Source: Forficula auricularia (Eukaryota; Arthropoda; Insecta; Dermaptera; Forficulidae). Taken from it: a stretch of DNA of 64,000 nucleotides. The DNA lies in NCBI GenBank assembly GCA_024734495.1, contig JALMQS010000085.1, positions 14,112,048 to 14,176,047 on the forward strand, read 5' to 3'. Within the stretch, counting starts at the first letter, position 1. Each line of letters starts with the position of its first letter. Below are positions 1 to 12,027 of the stretch, piece after piece. Both the position numbers and the translations under genes were made by a program. The notes below the pieces were generated by a model, which saw nothing but the letters and a program-made list of their open reading frames with translations, had not been told where the DNA came from and did no database searches.

Positions 1-1763
1 GGACATTTTTTGTCTAGATTGACACTTTTGCATCTTGAAGGCTAAAAACATTTCAATCAATGATTTTTTCCATATGCTTAAGAAAAATTGGATTATTAAA
101 CACTATTTTTACGATAAACCTGCAAGTTTATCAAAATTAGTTTAATAGGCGCCCACAAATTTCAAAATGTCTAGACTATTTTCATATCGATTTCTAAAAT
201 TTTAAAAACTCTTACAATAAATACTAGAGGTACTACTTACTATTCCATTTCGAGATATTGAACTTTTTAACGTTAGCAAATTTAAAGAATATTAAAAAAA
301 TATTCCAGGTGTCTTATTTTAAACACTTCAGCTATTTTGTGGAAAATACTTTGATTTGATAATGTTTAAAAGTTAATTAATTTACATATAATATAGATAC
401 TCAACGCCTGACTTTCATTTTAAATCTATAAATTGCATAGAAAAAATAATCGTGAAAGATGGTTTAAAAGATGTTATAGAAAAAGTATTTGCTTAAATAA
501 TACATTTTGCATTATGGCTTGTACGAGCGCATCGGGTCATTTTCCACATATGAAAAGAACTGAAACATCACCAGAAGATGCTGAATAAATTCGATAAATG
601 TTGCAAAAAGGAGCGATGAATAAAATAAAATTTAAAAAAATGAAGGGTTCTTTTTTGGACAGCATCCTCTGGCTGAAAAGTTACCGTCCGCCATGTTTAG
701 GTTTACTTTAAAACTGTTTTTACAACCTTGAAATTCGCAACCTCACTTGGCTAATTTGAAAAATTTGTCTTGATAGTTAGTTAGTGGTACTATTCGAGAT
801 GTCATTTTAAATGTTTATATTATTTGGTTTTCGGATAGAATATGTTTATGGTATTGTGTACCTACTTATAAATAAAATTTAAAATATAAAAAATATAATT
901 TAGTTTTATTATTCCCAAAAATATCGGAAATTCAGGCTTTCCATCGATTAGTTTGTAGGACTATATCTAGTATTTTTCAATTAATTTTCTAATTTCGCCA
1001 TGGGTAGTCCAAACAGACATCATATTCTCATTTATTATCCTAAAATCTCACAATAATTAATTTAAAGACTTTAATTTTTTATGATTACCTAGTAACTATT
1101 TAGTTCTACGTAGTAGGTAGTCAAGAATCTAACAATGGGGGATGAATTTCAACAACTCGGATTTTAGAATGTTATGAATTTGGATTTCGAAGAGTAAATG
1201 CTTTAGCCCGTTCCCGTGAATCAATATTATGCTATGTCACATTGAAAAAGATTCCAAGGAAAAATATTTTAATTGTAGAAAGTATCGTCGATAGATTAAA
1301 TTTAAAGACTTCACTAAGTATGGTATGGACACAGGTAGCAAACGTAACGATTCACCGTTTCATCGTGATAAGTCCGTTATTGGAACTATATTTTTCAAAA
1401 ATTTAAGAACCACTCTTCTGTCTATAGTCAAAAATGGGAGACAAATATTCTGCGATTTTGTTCCAAAAACGTGTCTATAGAACATGAATATGTCTCTCGA
1501 TTGTATCTATGTCTATGTCTATCTATTGTCTATATACAGAAATCAGCGACTTTGTATCCAAGTGTGGACTAGGCTAAGATTCATCACCTAGTAATTGATG
1601 ATAAAACTATGAGTTAAATAACTTATTAAATTCTTCATCTTTAAAATATTTTCTAACAAATTTTTTTCTTTTGTTTCAGGTAAAATCACTACTCTCTCTC
1701 ACTGGTTCACATGTTTCGTAACTATAAGTGAGAATTTAATTTAATTTTCTTAAGGCTTTAGAT
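1..1763. other. AT-rich non-coding sequence
   Basis: No gene is visible on either strand and all open frames are short. The only recognisable piece is a fragment of a dispersed hAT-type repeat near 603-693, listed separately. A polypyrimidine-AG stretch just before 1680 resembles a splice acceptor, but no open frame follows it. Confidence 0.6.
603..693 (+). repeat. fragment of hAT-like MITE family (right end)
   Basis: This stretch matches 25120-25200 in the same orientation, sharing the run GGGTTCTTTTTTGGACAGCA and the following CATCCT and ACCG blocks. At 24991-25207 the same sequence is the right end of an element that starts with CAGTG, so this is probably a truncated copy. Confidence 0.5.
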
Positions 1764-2676
1764 CAAGAGCCCACGACCGCCAGACCTTCGTTATTTTATA
1801 AAAGCTGAAAGTTTTTCTGTGCATGTCTCCTATACAGGTGAGAACGACCAGCGACTATAGAGTTTGGGTTGTGGTTGCTTTGGCAGGTAACAGGTAATAA
1901 AGGTGTATAAAATAGTACTTTAAATTCGTTAAAGTATAAAGCTCATTTTTTTTATATTTTCTTCAGGATAACTTTGGAAATCTCGTCATCCATTGCCGGA
2001 CACTTGTGACAGTTGCTACCCCCTGCCAGACACCCCTAAACTTTAATAAATTATAATTATACTTTCGTTATAATATAAAAGATAAATTTTATATATGTTA
2101 CTTGGCGACCTATAAAAAAATGTTACCTCAATAGGCGGACAGTTTTAATGGTTTTTACATAGATTTTTGACATTTCGGTTATTATTGATAACCATTGGTG
2201 AAGACATGGAGGAATCGACTTAAAATCAAAAATAACCATCGATTCTTATCTAATACTAGAGGAATAACCTTATTGCATTCCATTTTTGTTGTTTTGACTA
2301 TTAATGACAACTTTTACTGAAAACGTGGAAGAATCGACTTAAAATCAAAAAGACTAAATTCTTTTATGGCAAACCACTCAAGCTTGAGTTTCTTAAAGTT
2401 TAGGGGTGTCTGGCAGGGGGTAGCAACTGTCATAAGTGTCCGGCAATGGATGACGAGATTTCTAAAGTTATCCCGAAGAAAATATAAAAAATTGAGCTTT
2501 ATACTTTAACGAATTTAAAGTACTATTTTTTATACACCTTTATTACCTGTTACCTGCCAAAGTAACCACAACCCAAACTCTATAGTCGCTGGTCGTTCTT
2601 ACCTGTATAGAAGACATGCACAGAAAAACTTTCAACTTTTATAAAATAACGAAGGTCTGGCAGTCGTGGGCTCTTG
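1764..2676. mobile_element. foldback element, arms of about 280 bp
   Basis: The sequence from 1764 (CAAGAGCCCACGACCGCC) to about 2045 reappears inverted from about 2395 to 2676 with few differences. The arms enclose a core of about 350 bp that contains a two-copy tandem repeat (2160-2390). There is no coding capacity, so it is a non-autonomous inverted-repeat element. I could not settle a target-site duplication, so the superfamily is open. Confidence 0.8.
2160..2390 (-). repeat. two tandem units of a dispersed repeat inside the foldback
   Basis: Two units contain AATCGACTTAAAATCAAAAA and the related boxes ATCGATTCTTATC and CTAATACTAGAGG. The same units occur three times on the opposite strand at 14085-14490. 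Here they sit between the arms of the 1764-2676 foldback, while the 14-kb copy lacks those arms. Confidence 0.7.
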
Positions 2677-4488
2677 GGCTACTTATTTTTGGTTGTCTTA
2701 TCAAGTCTATTAATGAAGAGTTCCCAATACATCCCACCTAGTCCAATAAATTCTTCTTTTTGACTTCGATTCCATAGCATTTGATAATTTCACCAGAAAT
2801 GTACGAAACCTTAAGAAAATTGATTTAGATTCTTGAACATTAATCCTGGCGGACAATCCAGGAAAACTTCAGGGTGTCTATTTAACGTGTAAGTCATTTA
2901 TTATCTAATAAATAAAGCAAAAAAACAAGTATTAAAACAAATTTGATTAAGAGTATAATTAATGGATTTTAATACTAAGTAAAATGTAAAAATATAGAAT
3001 TCACACTAAAAATTGTGCCATCAATCATCATCTCATTTCATTTTGCTTTTAGAAGATTTTTCCCATTAAAAACAAAACAAAACAAAAACAATGTTGATTA
3101 TCTAGTTCAAATTCACTCTACTTTATTGATTAATATACATATATCACAAGCTTTATAACGTTCTCGCAGAGCACATATCAATATAATAATTTTCGAGTTG
3201 CCATTTTTCGCATTCCCATACTTGCAAAACCCAGAGCATTCTCATACTGTCTTATGTTTTCTTTAAAGTTTTTTGAATTGACAATATTTTTGACATACTC
3301 TGGTCGCGGTGTCATTGGTGGTAAATAAATTTTACCTTTGTGACATCAACTCGAAAATTCGCCATCTTGTATTTTTTCAGCTTCAAAATGCTTTACGTTA
3401 CAATGTTTGCCTATTTCATCCATTGTGACTACTATATTTTATAAGTATGTTGAAATTAGAAATTGCGGATATATTTTATGAATTGTATATTATATTGAAC
3501 TATTTGTGGATTTTAAAAAGATTAAATTTAAATTTGTAGACAAAATTCATTTAGAGTTTTCTTATTAGAACTTTGAAAAAGAATTGAAAAAAAAATGCTA
3601 AAGTTCCTCCTGGTACTAAAAGTTCACTTTTTGTGAATCGCACCGGTTACTTGACCACTCAGGAGTATATATTTCAAATTTCAAATCAATCGGTTAAGCC
3701 GTTTAACCTGGAGGTTGGTGATCATAAAGATATAGAATCCCAAAACTATTATATTGTTAAAATTAAACTTGTGTTCAGTTTTATATTATATCATCCTCTA
3801 CATTAGGAGATCATTTTCAATACTCTGACATTTAATGTCTCATCAAGGAAAAGTATTAATCAGATCTATTTTTGTTTAAATGTACCAGGACACAATCAAA
3901 TGTCATTAATATTTAGTAAATTCCTTTTAATAGTAGTTAAAGAATATATCATAATGGCGATAAAAAACGATTTCTTCTCCAATTTCCATCTCATCTCGTT
4001 ACGACTAATAACTTCATCTATTATTTGTTAATTAGCTCGTTCCATTCACTTGGTATCGCCTCTGGAACAGGTCACCACCTCCCACGCAACTTCACTTAAC
4101 TGACACTTGATGAATATTTCAAAAGGGTATTTCATCGACTGAATTTATTAATGGTTTTAACCTACATCCTTTTCATACGAGGTGATAATGGATTTATATT
4201 TGCATTGGGTTCTCCCGGTCTAATAAAACAGTCGTTAAGATTAAAAACATTCTACTTTAAACCTAATGAAAAGCATGTTTCAAACCTGTACGATCATTTA
4301 AATAGTCAGTATGAAAAATTATTCATACAATTTTATTTATTTGAAACATTAATTTCGAAGGCTCTTCTTACCTCTTTCTACATCCTAAAAATTCTTGAAT
4401 ATATTCTGGAAAAACATGATATTATGATATTAATAAGTTTAAAAATACATCAAGCAAAAGACACACTCTATGATTTATAAATTAAACA
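2677..4488. other. AT-rich non-coding sequence
   Basis: No convincing gene. An open frame at 4151-4480 has 109 codons but shows no motif, no codon signal and no splice context, and it ends where a retroposed copy begins. Around 3650-3730 is a segment resembling the conserved ends of insect retroelements (CAATCGGTTAAGCCGTTT). Around 3190-3370 there is a partial inverted repeat built on TTTTCGAGTTG. Confidence 0.5.
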
Positions 4489-4500
4489 ATTACACTACTT

Positions 4501-4750
4501 TTTTTTTTTTTTTTATAAATTTTATTAAACCAATTATTTTACATTAATTAATGTATACCATGTATTTTAGCTTCGATTCCGGAGATTGCTTCTCCACCAT
4601 CGAGTGTCCTTATTTATCTTTAGTCCTTGTTTTTAATAAGAGGAAAAATCTAATTAGATAAAAAACCTCTTTTCCGATAATTATTTCAATTCCATTATTC
4701 CTCAATCAAGTCGATTGGTCATCTCACCTCCTCTCCCTCTCTCCCAATCC
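4501..4750 (-). mobile_element. polyadenylated retroposed copy with 12-bp target-site duplication
   Basis: Read on the minus strand this 250-bp segment ends with AATAAA followed about 12 bases later by a poly(A) run (poly-T at 4501-4514 on plus). It is flanked by a perfect 12-bp direct repeat, ATTACACTACTT, at 4489-4500 and 4751-4762. This is the signature of LINE-mediated retroposition of an mRNA 3' end or of a SINE. I recognise no tRNA head or protein, so the source transcript is unknown. Confidence 0.75.
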
Positions 4751-4771
4751 ATTACACTACTTTATTTAGTA

Positions 4772-6137
4772 GCCCAGTAAATAGGAGTTTCAGCATACAT
4801 TAATTGCTGGAAATAAATTTATTTTACGATCGTTTGGTATGGTGTAGGTATGCCAAATCTAAGTTTGCGACCTCGAAGTGTGGGGGACAACTTTTGGTGG
4901 CCGAAAAACTTCGAAATATTCGGACATTTTCCAGTTTTTCATTTATAACTCGAAAACAGTTCATATTTTTTAAATAACCATTCTATAATAAATGAAAGAG
5001 GACACAATTTCGCGTCGATTAAAAAATAAAAATGCAAAATTGGTCCACTAGTTCGATTTTTGATGGGAATCCAAAAACAGCCCCCGGGATCCATTTTGAA
5101 TATCCCTAAAACTCGCACTTTTTTTTATTTTTTTCTCATTTTGACCGTGAAAGAGTAGGTTTTCGACAAAGACTACTGTATACATTTTTAAACTAGATTA
5201 AATTTCTTACAATTTAAACAGAGTTTCATCTTAATTGGATAATGGTAACTTGTGCCTCAAAAAGGTTGAAGTTTTGAGAAAATGCAATTTTTTGCAAAAA
5301 TCACAGGTTTTCCTCCATAAAATGAAAAATACTCATCCTAAAAACTTGATTCCTATGTCATTCTGTAGGAAATTTCGTTGACTTGATTGGATTACTTGGA
5401 CCAGTTGTTAGTGAAACTTTAGATTTATAGATATCCTACATTTTCCGCACAGGATATGATCTGAAGCGTCATGGAAAATGCTGGATATCTATAAATCTAA
5501 GAATTTGATTAAAAAAGTGGTCCAAGTAAACGTTCAAGTAAACTAAATTCCCTGCAGAGTGAGATAGGAATTAAGTTTCTAGGATGAATGGTTTTCATTT
5601 TGTGAAGGAAAAACTGCGATTTTTTTGAAAAAATTGCAGTTTTTCAAAAGTTCAACCTCATTGCGACACGGGTTGCCATTATCCAATTAAGATGAAACTT
5701 TGTTTTAATTGTATCAAATTTAATCTAGTTTAAAAATGTATAGAGTAGTCTTTGTCGTAAACGTGCTCCTTCATGGTCAAAATTGGAAAAAATTGAAAAA
5801 AGTGGGAGTTTTTGGGAAGAGGGGCTGTTTTTTGGATCTCCATTAAAAATCGAACTACTTGACCAATTTTGCATTTATTTTTTTTAATCGACGCGAGATT
5901 TTGACCTCTTTAATTTACTATGGAGTGATTATTTACAGAATATGGAATGTTTATGAGTTATAAGGATAAACTGGAAAAAGTCCGAAAAATTTTCGGCCAC
6001 CATAAGTTGTCCCCCACAGTTTCGAGGTCGCATACTTTTATTTGGCATACCCACACCATACCAAACGATTCTAAAAAAAATCATTTCCCGCAATTAATTT
6101 AAGCTGAACCACTTTTTAGATCCTCTATTTACTGGGC
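4772..6137. mobile_element. 1.4-kb foldback element with TA target site
   Basis: The ends are inverted (GCCCAGTAAATAG at 4772 and its complement ending at 6137) and are flanked on both sides by TA, as in Tc1/mariner-type insertions. The inverted similarity continues through nearly the whole element, for example GTGGGGGACAACTT against AAGTTGTCCCCCAC, with the centre near 5450. There is no transposase frame. It is probably a long-inverted-repeat non-autonomous element, old enough for scattered differences between the arms. Confidence 0.8.
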
Positions 6138-6886
6138 TATAGACAAAAACTTTTTAAATTTAAATCGAAAAAATACATTAATATTTTTCTCTCGCGGCAA
6201 ATAAACATTTCGACAAGGTTTAAACTTAACCCGTTGGTCACTTGACGTCGTATTTTACTTATGATGTTGCGATATCGTTTGAAGGCCGCCATAAATCTCA
6301 TTTCCATTCGTTTTGAATAAATAGATGACCAGAAGAAGAAGAAGAAACTCGTCTTGGGTCTTGGGTGAGTACGAAAAATGCTAACTCGAAAAGAATTCGC
6401 AGAGCTTCATTCCTGAAACAACTCCCAAGGACCTTTTTTATGAAAATATATATGTATAATAAATTACCTCTCTTTTTTATTTTATTAATAAAGGTGTGAT
6501 AAACTTTATAAGGAAGTTAAAACATTTTTACTGAAAAGAAGAAGATATTTTAACAACATATAAATTTCGAAAATTCCATATTATTGAATAATTAATAGTA
6601 TTTATTAAAAATAAAAATCCATCAGTAATATATCAACCCTAGGCTTAGACGCGACTCTAAAATCTGAAAATGGAAATAATCAAATTCCTGAAGAAGAAAA
6701 ATGATATATCTACTACTTAATAGAAAATAATTGTACATTTTATTATATTTTAATTGAGATTTACTCTTCACTGTATAATTATTATTATTATATTTCCTTA
6801 TTTATTATATTTTTATATATATATAAAGAAAAAATCAATTTAGAGATTTAAAAAAGAGCTAATCTAACATATTTTAAACAATTTAT
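6138..6886. other. AT-rich non-coding sequence
   Basis: Nothing beyond low-complexity A/T runs and a short GAA-rich run near 6335 is visible. Confidence 0.6.
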
Positions 6887-7247
6887 GGGCCATCTATAAA
6901 TCACTCACGTCACACAGTAAGGGGGGCGGGGGCATATCAGATTTGTGACAAAATGTAACAGCGGGGCCTGGAGATCTTAAAAATTCTGATGCCAGAAAAG
7001 TCAAATTAAAAAATTAAACAAATTTTCACATATATTTTTAAATTATAATTCCCGTATATTGAATAAAATAAAAGTAGAAATCATTATAGTCAAAATAAAA
7101 AAAAAAATAAAAAATTATAGAGTATAAAAGTAATAGTGTGACGTCACAATACAAGGGGTTCGATGTAAATGTGACAGAATGTGATAGAGGGAGGGGGGGG
7201 GGTCTAAAAATCTTGAAATTCGTGTGACGTAATTTATGGATGGTCCC
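6887..7247. mobile_element. MITE with TTACGTCACAC-type ends, copy 1
   Basis: The left end GGGCCATC with CGTCACAC and the right end GTGTGACGTAATTTATGGA are inverted copies, and TTAT occurs on both sides (6883-6886, 7248-7251), a likely target duplication. The interior has a homopolymeric G run. The second copy lies at 12903-13123. The family is non-coding. Confidence 0.7.
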
Positions 7248-7355
7248 TTATCTAAATGCAGACTAGGTGGATGATGGAGGTGTGGTTACCTACATAGTCC
7301 ATGGGCCAGCTAGCCAAATTTTCTTAAGAAAATGGTATAATTTGGAGGTAGTAAG

Positions 7356-8384
7356 TTTCCAAACAAATAATTTTCTATATCTTTATAAAATACTCTACTA
7401 TAAATCACTATAATCCCTTCGAAATTCAAATATTAATTTTCTAAAAAAATTTGAAAACTGATTATAAGAGCCTTATCAACTTTCACATAAAATTCAAGGG
7501 TAAAAAAAAACTTTTTTTCAAATTTCTTGGACGAAATTATAATTTCATATATCTATATAAAATAATCTACTAGAAATAAGAATAATCCCCTCGAAATTCA
7601 AATATTAATTTTCTAAAAAAATTGGAAAATTAGTAATAAGAGGGGACCCTTATCAACTTTTACATAAAATTCAAGGGTATAAAAAGTATTTTTTTCGAGT
7701 TTCTTTGACGAAATTATAATTTCCTATATCTATATAAAATTCTCTACTTGAAATATGTATAATCCCTTCGAAATTCAAATATTTATTTTCTAAAAAAATT
7801 GGAAAACTGATGATAAAGGGGGACCCTTATCAACTTTTACTTAAAATTCAACGGTATAAAAAGACATTTTTTCGAGTTTTATTGACGAAATTATAATTTC
7901 CTATATCTATATAAAATTCTCTACTTGAAATATGTATATCCTTATGTAATATGTATCCCTTCGAAATTCAAATATTTATTTTATAAAAAAAATTGGAAAA
8001 ACTGATGATAAGGAGGAACCCTTATCAACATTCACATAAAATTCAATGGTAAAAAAAGAATTTTTTTTTGAGTTTCTTTGACGAAATTATAATTTCCTAT
8101 ATCTATATAAAATATCTCTACTAGAAATTAGTATAATTCCTTCGAAATTCAAATATTTATTTTCTAAAAAAATTGAAAAATGATGATAAGGGGGGACCCT
8201 TATTAACTTTCACAAAAATTCATTGCTATAAAAAGTAAGATTTTTCGAAATTTTTTGACGAAATTATAATTTCTTATAACTTTATAAAATACCCTACTAG
8301 AATTAAGTATAATCCCTTCGAAATTCAAATATTAATTTTCTAAACAAATTGGAAAACTAATGATAAGAGGGGCCCTTATCAACT
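7356..8384 (+). repeat. satellite array, 177-bp monomer, nearly 6 units
   Basis: The box GAAATTATAATTTC recurs at 7533, 7710, 7887, 8083 and 8260, giving spacings of 177, 177, 196 and 177. The long unit carries an extra stretch of about 19 bp with a local TATGTAT duplication. Each unit also contains CCCTTCGAAATTCAAATATT and ACCCTTATCAACTTT. The first unit (from about 7356) is diverged at its start and the last is cut off after CCCTTATCAAC. This is head-to-tail satellite DNA at nucleosome spacing, without coding potential. Confidence 0.9.
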
Positions 8385-8810
8385 GGAGTCTAAGGGCAAT
8401 AATCGGAAAAACTATGTTGAAATTTTCTCAAAGTCGCACCATAGGCGTTGTTAGGAAGTTTTTCTAAGGGGAGGGCGGCATCCAATAATTCCAAATTTAT
8501 AGTAGCTAAAAATCTGTAATAATTCTGATGGATAGCTAGTATTATAAGGATAACGTCTACAGAGTTTCAAATTTTTTGAACCATTACTTTGGCCGGAATA
8601 AAAAATTGATATTTCAATGTCAAAAACCCTGTGTCATTTAGATGAGAAATTGACATCGATGGGGGGGAGGGCACAGGTTATAATTGAGATAGAGACTTGA
8701 AACTTGGTGGTTATTTTTTTTTATTTATTTCGAACCTATGAGCCATTGTCCGCGTAAAAATTCGAAAATGCCCAAAATAAGACCACACTAATGTATATGT
8801 TTATATTTTT

Positions 8811-9530
8811 AACTGACTTCAAAAAAAGGAGGAGGTTCTCTATTCGACTGATTTTTTTTTTTTTTTTTTTTTTTTGTGTGCCTATGTTACCTCATATCTC
8901 CGCCAATTGTGAACCGATTTTGAAATTTTTTTGCATTGGGTTCAGCCTACCTTCCGATTGGTCCCATTTATTTTTTCATAGGTATTAGACCTTTTTTATT
9001 AGGTTTTTTTAGACCTAACTTCTTTGTTAATGAACCGATTTCGATGTTTCTTTTTTTATCCGATAGGGGGTGTCTTAGGAATGGTGTCATATTAATTTGG
9101 TCAAGTTCTGATGATATGATCACTATTAATAACATCACTAAAAAGAGAACAATAAAAATAATTTTTAAGAAAAAATAAAAACCGACTTCAAAAAATTAAA
9201 TGCAACAAATAAAATACACTAAAAGGTATAAAATAATTATTATCTTATTTAGTTACAACTAAACGACGAAATATTAACATGAAATTACTTTTTGAAGTCG
9301 GTGCCAAACATATACCTTTTATGAATCGCACTCGACGGATCTTACTTAGTACGTTTGGAGGGTATGCTCGCTTATAGGTATAGTTTGTTTGGCACCGACT
9401 TCAAAAAGTAATTTCATGTTAATATTTCGTCGTTTAGTTGTAACTCAAATAAGATAATAATTATTTTATACCTTTTTAGTGTATTTTATTTGTTGCATTT
9501 AATTTTTTGAAGTCGGCTTTTTATTTTTTT
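8811..9530 (+). mobile_element. ACCGACTTC-type dispersed repeat, copy 1, with inner palindrome
   Basis: It starts with AACTGACTTCAAAAAAAGGA, runs through a poly-T tract and a conserved block (GTGAACCGATTTTGAAATTT), then a palindrome whose arms (9181-9301 and 9394-9517) begin ACCGACTTCAAAAA and end GAAGTCGG. I know this motif as a widespread insect dispersed repeat. The second copy is at 20031-20692. The spacer between the inner arms (9302-9393) is inverted between the two copies. Open frames at 8791-9178 are not conserved as protein. Confidence 0.8.
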
Positions 9531-9589
9531 CTTTAAAAATTATTTTTTCGATTATTTCTTATTATTTCTTTATTTTTCGTCTTTTTGTT

Positions 9590-10140
9590 TTGATTCTCCT
9601 TTCGTGCAAAAGTAGTCAGGTAGGTCGCCTGAGAGGTGGTGCCGCCTAGCGGCCATTTTCTAAATTGATTGCTGCCACGCCAGCGCTTCGGCATGAGCCG
9701 GGAGGCCGCAAGCATTCGTTCATGCGCTGGCCTGCCGCAGGCACCCGGGTACTTTCCTCTTGACCAGAGTACACACAGTCGACTCGTAATCTTTCGGGAC
9801 GAGGCATGCCGGCCTCGTCAGCTCACAATATATCTCTAAACTTTTGTGCTGTTTGTGATTGTGCTCGTGCTTTAAGTGGACACAGCGCCCAGGCCGGATA
9901 GTCCACACCAATAGTAGTAAGTTATTTTGGTCCCCTGATCCCGTAAGGGTTGTCTCGGCACGGCGAAAAGCCACCTGGGTTGGTTGACATACCAGCGAAC
10001 ACCTGTGGAAACCTGCCTGGTGTCTCGCCTTTGTTGTTGTTGTTGTTGTTTCTGCACAGTGAGTTGGCGAACGCTGTTTGCTGGACGCGTAAATATGTGA
10101 GTAGGTGGGCTGGGTGCATCGCAAACTCACTGACATACCG
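9590..10140. other. GC-rich block of unknown origin
   Basis: This block of about 550 bp is much richer in G+C and CpG than its surroundings and adjoins the preceding dispersed repeat. It contains a (GTT)n run at 10030-10051 and short open frames on both strands (155 codons on minus, 9720-10187), none with a recognisable domain. Possibilities are the 5' region of a retroelement, part of a larger version of the neighbouring repeat, or an exon or CpG-type promoter. No evidence decides between them. Confidence 0.4.
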
Positions 10141-10500
10141 TTAAAAAATATCCATCTTCTTTTAATTCTACCGTACACATTTTTCAAAATACCTCAAAAG
10201 CACCCGAAACGATTTTAATAAAAAAAAATTCCTCAAAATCACAGCACTCAGGCTTACAAAAATGTCTTTTAAGTAAACATCAGAAAAATGAAAATTTTAA
10301 GAGATATTTAAGTAAATAATATTGTCAAAATAATATATCTGTGTTTTTCTGTGAGCATGTGAGTGATTAAAATATTGTATGCCCTTTACCTACCTAAAAA
10401 AACTAATAGGAATTCAAAACGAAAGATCATAATATATTTAGTTGTTTATTAAGAGAATAACAGCTGATTCGATTTCGGCTAAAATCGGAATATACATGCT
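10141..10500. other. AT-rich non-coding sequence
   Basis: No gene or structured repeat recognised. Confidence 0.5.
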
Positions 10501-10976
10501 CACTGGCGCAACGAAGGAGGGGGTCTAAGGGGCCGAAGCCCCCCCCCACCCAGGACAAGAAAATAAAATTAAAACAAATGAAAATGAAAAAAAATATTTG
10601 GTAAATTTTAATCAAAAATTGAGTAAAATTTGAATTTTTATTTAAATCACCCATAATTAATTATAATCCGGTGCCCATACTTGAGATTGATCGCAGAACA
10701 AGTCATCGAAACGTTGTAATTATTATGGGTGATATTTAAATAAAAATTCAAATTCTAATCAAATTAATCACAAAAATAAAAGCTTCAACAGCTTCATTAC
10801 CAATAAATACATAAATTGACTATAAATTAAGACAAAAAATGAGAACATTTTCGTATAAATGCCAAAAATAAAGTTTTGAGAATTTCGAAGTTTAATAAAA
10901 TTTAAAGACATTATTTTTGACATTTTACTAAAATTTATATATATACGTATAGGACAAAATCCTGGTTGCGCCACTG
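10501..10976. mobile_element. hAT-like inverted-repeat element enclosing a palindrome
   Basis: The left end CACTGGCGCAAC and right end GTTGCGCCACTG are inverted. Inside are a C-rich run and a palindrome (10626-10752) whose arms read TTGAATTTTTATTTAAATCA and the complement. That palindrome carries the CGAAACGTTG motif of the repeats at 27463 and 30186. The terminal CACTG suggests hAT, but I could not confirm an 8-bp target duplication. Confidence 0.6.
10626..10752 (+). repeat. small palindrome with hammerhead-like motif
   Basis: The arms pair around a centre containing CTTGAGATTGATCG then CATCGAAACGTTG. Compared with a hammerhead, the first core box reads CTTGAGA instead of CTGANGA, so activity is not expected. 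It belongs to the same family as 27463-27762 and 30060-30345. Confidence 0.55.
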
Positions 10977-11002
10977 CATATACTTGACATTTACATTAAC
11001 TG

Positions 11003-11315
11003 CCTGGAACACCGAGCAATGCTCGGTAACTGTTTGCCTCTAAATAGCTTAAGTTTCACATTTTAAGGCTCTGCGACTTTCTGAAGACGCGATACAAACG
11101 ATTAAAATATTTATTTTGAAACATGACTAATTTATACCCCCTTCCTTTATTTCAATCGGATTAAAATTTATACACGACTAATAAATCATGAGACTTGACA
11201 AGTACACCCATTTTTAGAGAAATCATTAGAACCATTTTTGAGAAACCGATTCATATATATATATATATATATATACAAGAATTGCTCGTTTAATATAATA
11301 AGATAAGATAAGATA
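11003..11315 (+). repeat. dispersed repeat, CACCGAGC hairpin family, copy A
   Basis: The start is CCTGGAACACCGAGCAATGC, which folds as a small hairpin (ACCGAGC/GCTCGGT). The end is an (AT)n run, then CAAGAATTGCTCGTTTAATA and a short tail of AAGAT units. Copies B (12028-12436) and C (36413-37116) share both ends. The simple-repeat tail suggests a non-LTR-dependent element; no protein is encoded. Confidence 0.65.
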
Positions 11316-11589
11316 TTCGCAGGTATTTGGACAGGAAAGTAGAAATAATTTTCATTGATTTTCTCAAAGTTTCGCCATTTATTTAATTATATACTTAATT
11401 TATTATTAAATAATATGGATGTCATTGAATCTAATCACTTGACATTTATTTTTGACATTTTTAAAAAATCTATTCATCATCAATATTTACCAGGTATAGC
11501 TTTTTCCTGTGATTTTACTTAATTTTATTTAAAAAAAAACTCATCAATTTAATAAATGTCAAAGAAATAAATTTATAAAAATAAAGGAG

Positions 11590-11890
11590 AGTGGGCCATG
11601 TGTATGATAAAGTCACGTGGTGTGTTTACTCACGCCGGATTTTTATTTCAAGTTCAGCTCGATATGTCTCCTCTTCTGGCAATATCTCAGATAAACACTC
11701 TGCGCTCTCAGAGAGAAAAAACCATCCTTATCTCAGCTTCACTTAATCCTCCCTTGATAAGCCAAGTAGGTGCCAATGCTTCGGTTAATTGCTATCTATA
11801 TTCTACACACTCTAGTTGTTATCTCGCAAGGCTCTTCTATTTGCCTCGACGTGAGTTTCTTAAAAAAAAAGTTTATCCCCCTTAAAAAAT
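11590..11890 (+). other. unassigned block with mixed base composition
   Basis: An open frame of 95 codons (11598-11885) sits in a block that is less AT-rich than its surroundings. The translation shows no domain, signal or repeat. Near its start are CACGTG and GTTTAC motifs that could be regulatory. The minus strand of the same block is equally unremarkable. I cannot assign a function. Confidence 0.25.
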
Positions 11891-12027
11891 CACTCTCCAA
11901 AGACATATCTATTAAGCTTAAAAAAGTAATAAATATAAATAACATCTAAGGCTAAATAATTTAAATTTCCTAATTTTAATAAATAATATTTGTCATGAAC
12001 TATTTGTGAGTTTTAAAATAATAAGTA

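Noticed and set aside
1660..1745. Exon after the polypyrimidine-AG near 1680
   Set aside because: No open frame of useful length and no donor follow.
4151..4480. 109-codon open frame on plus
   Set aside because: No motif, composition like the surrounding AT-rich DNA, no splice or start context; length is not surprising in 64 kb.
9720..10187. 155-codon frame on minus, the longest in the window
   Set aside because: GC-rich blocks have few stop codons; the translation has no domain, and several other frames in the same block are open too.
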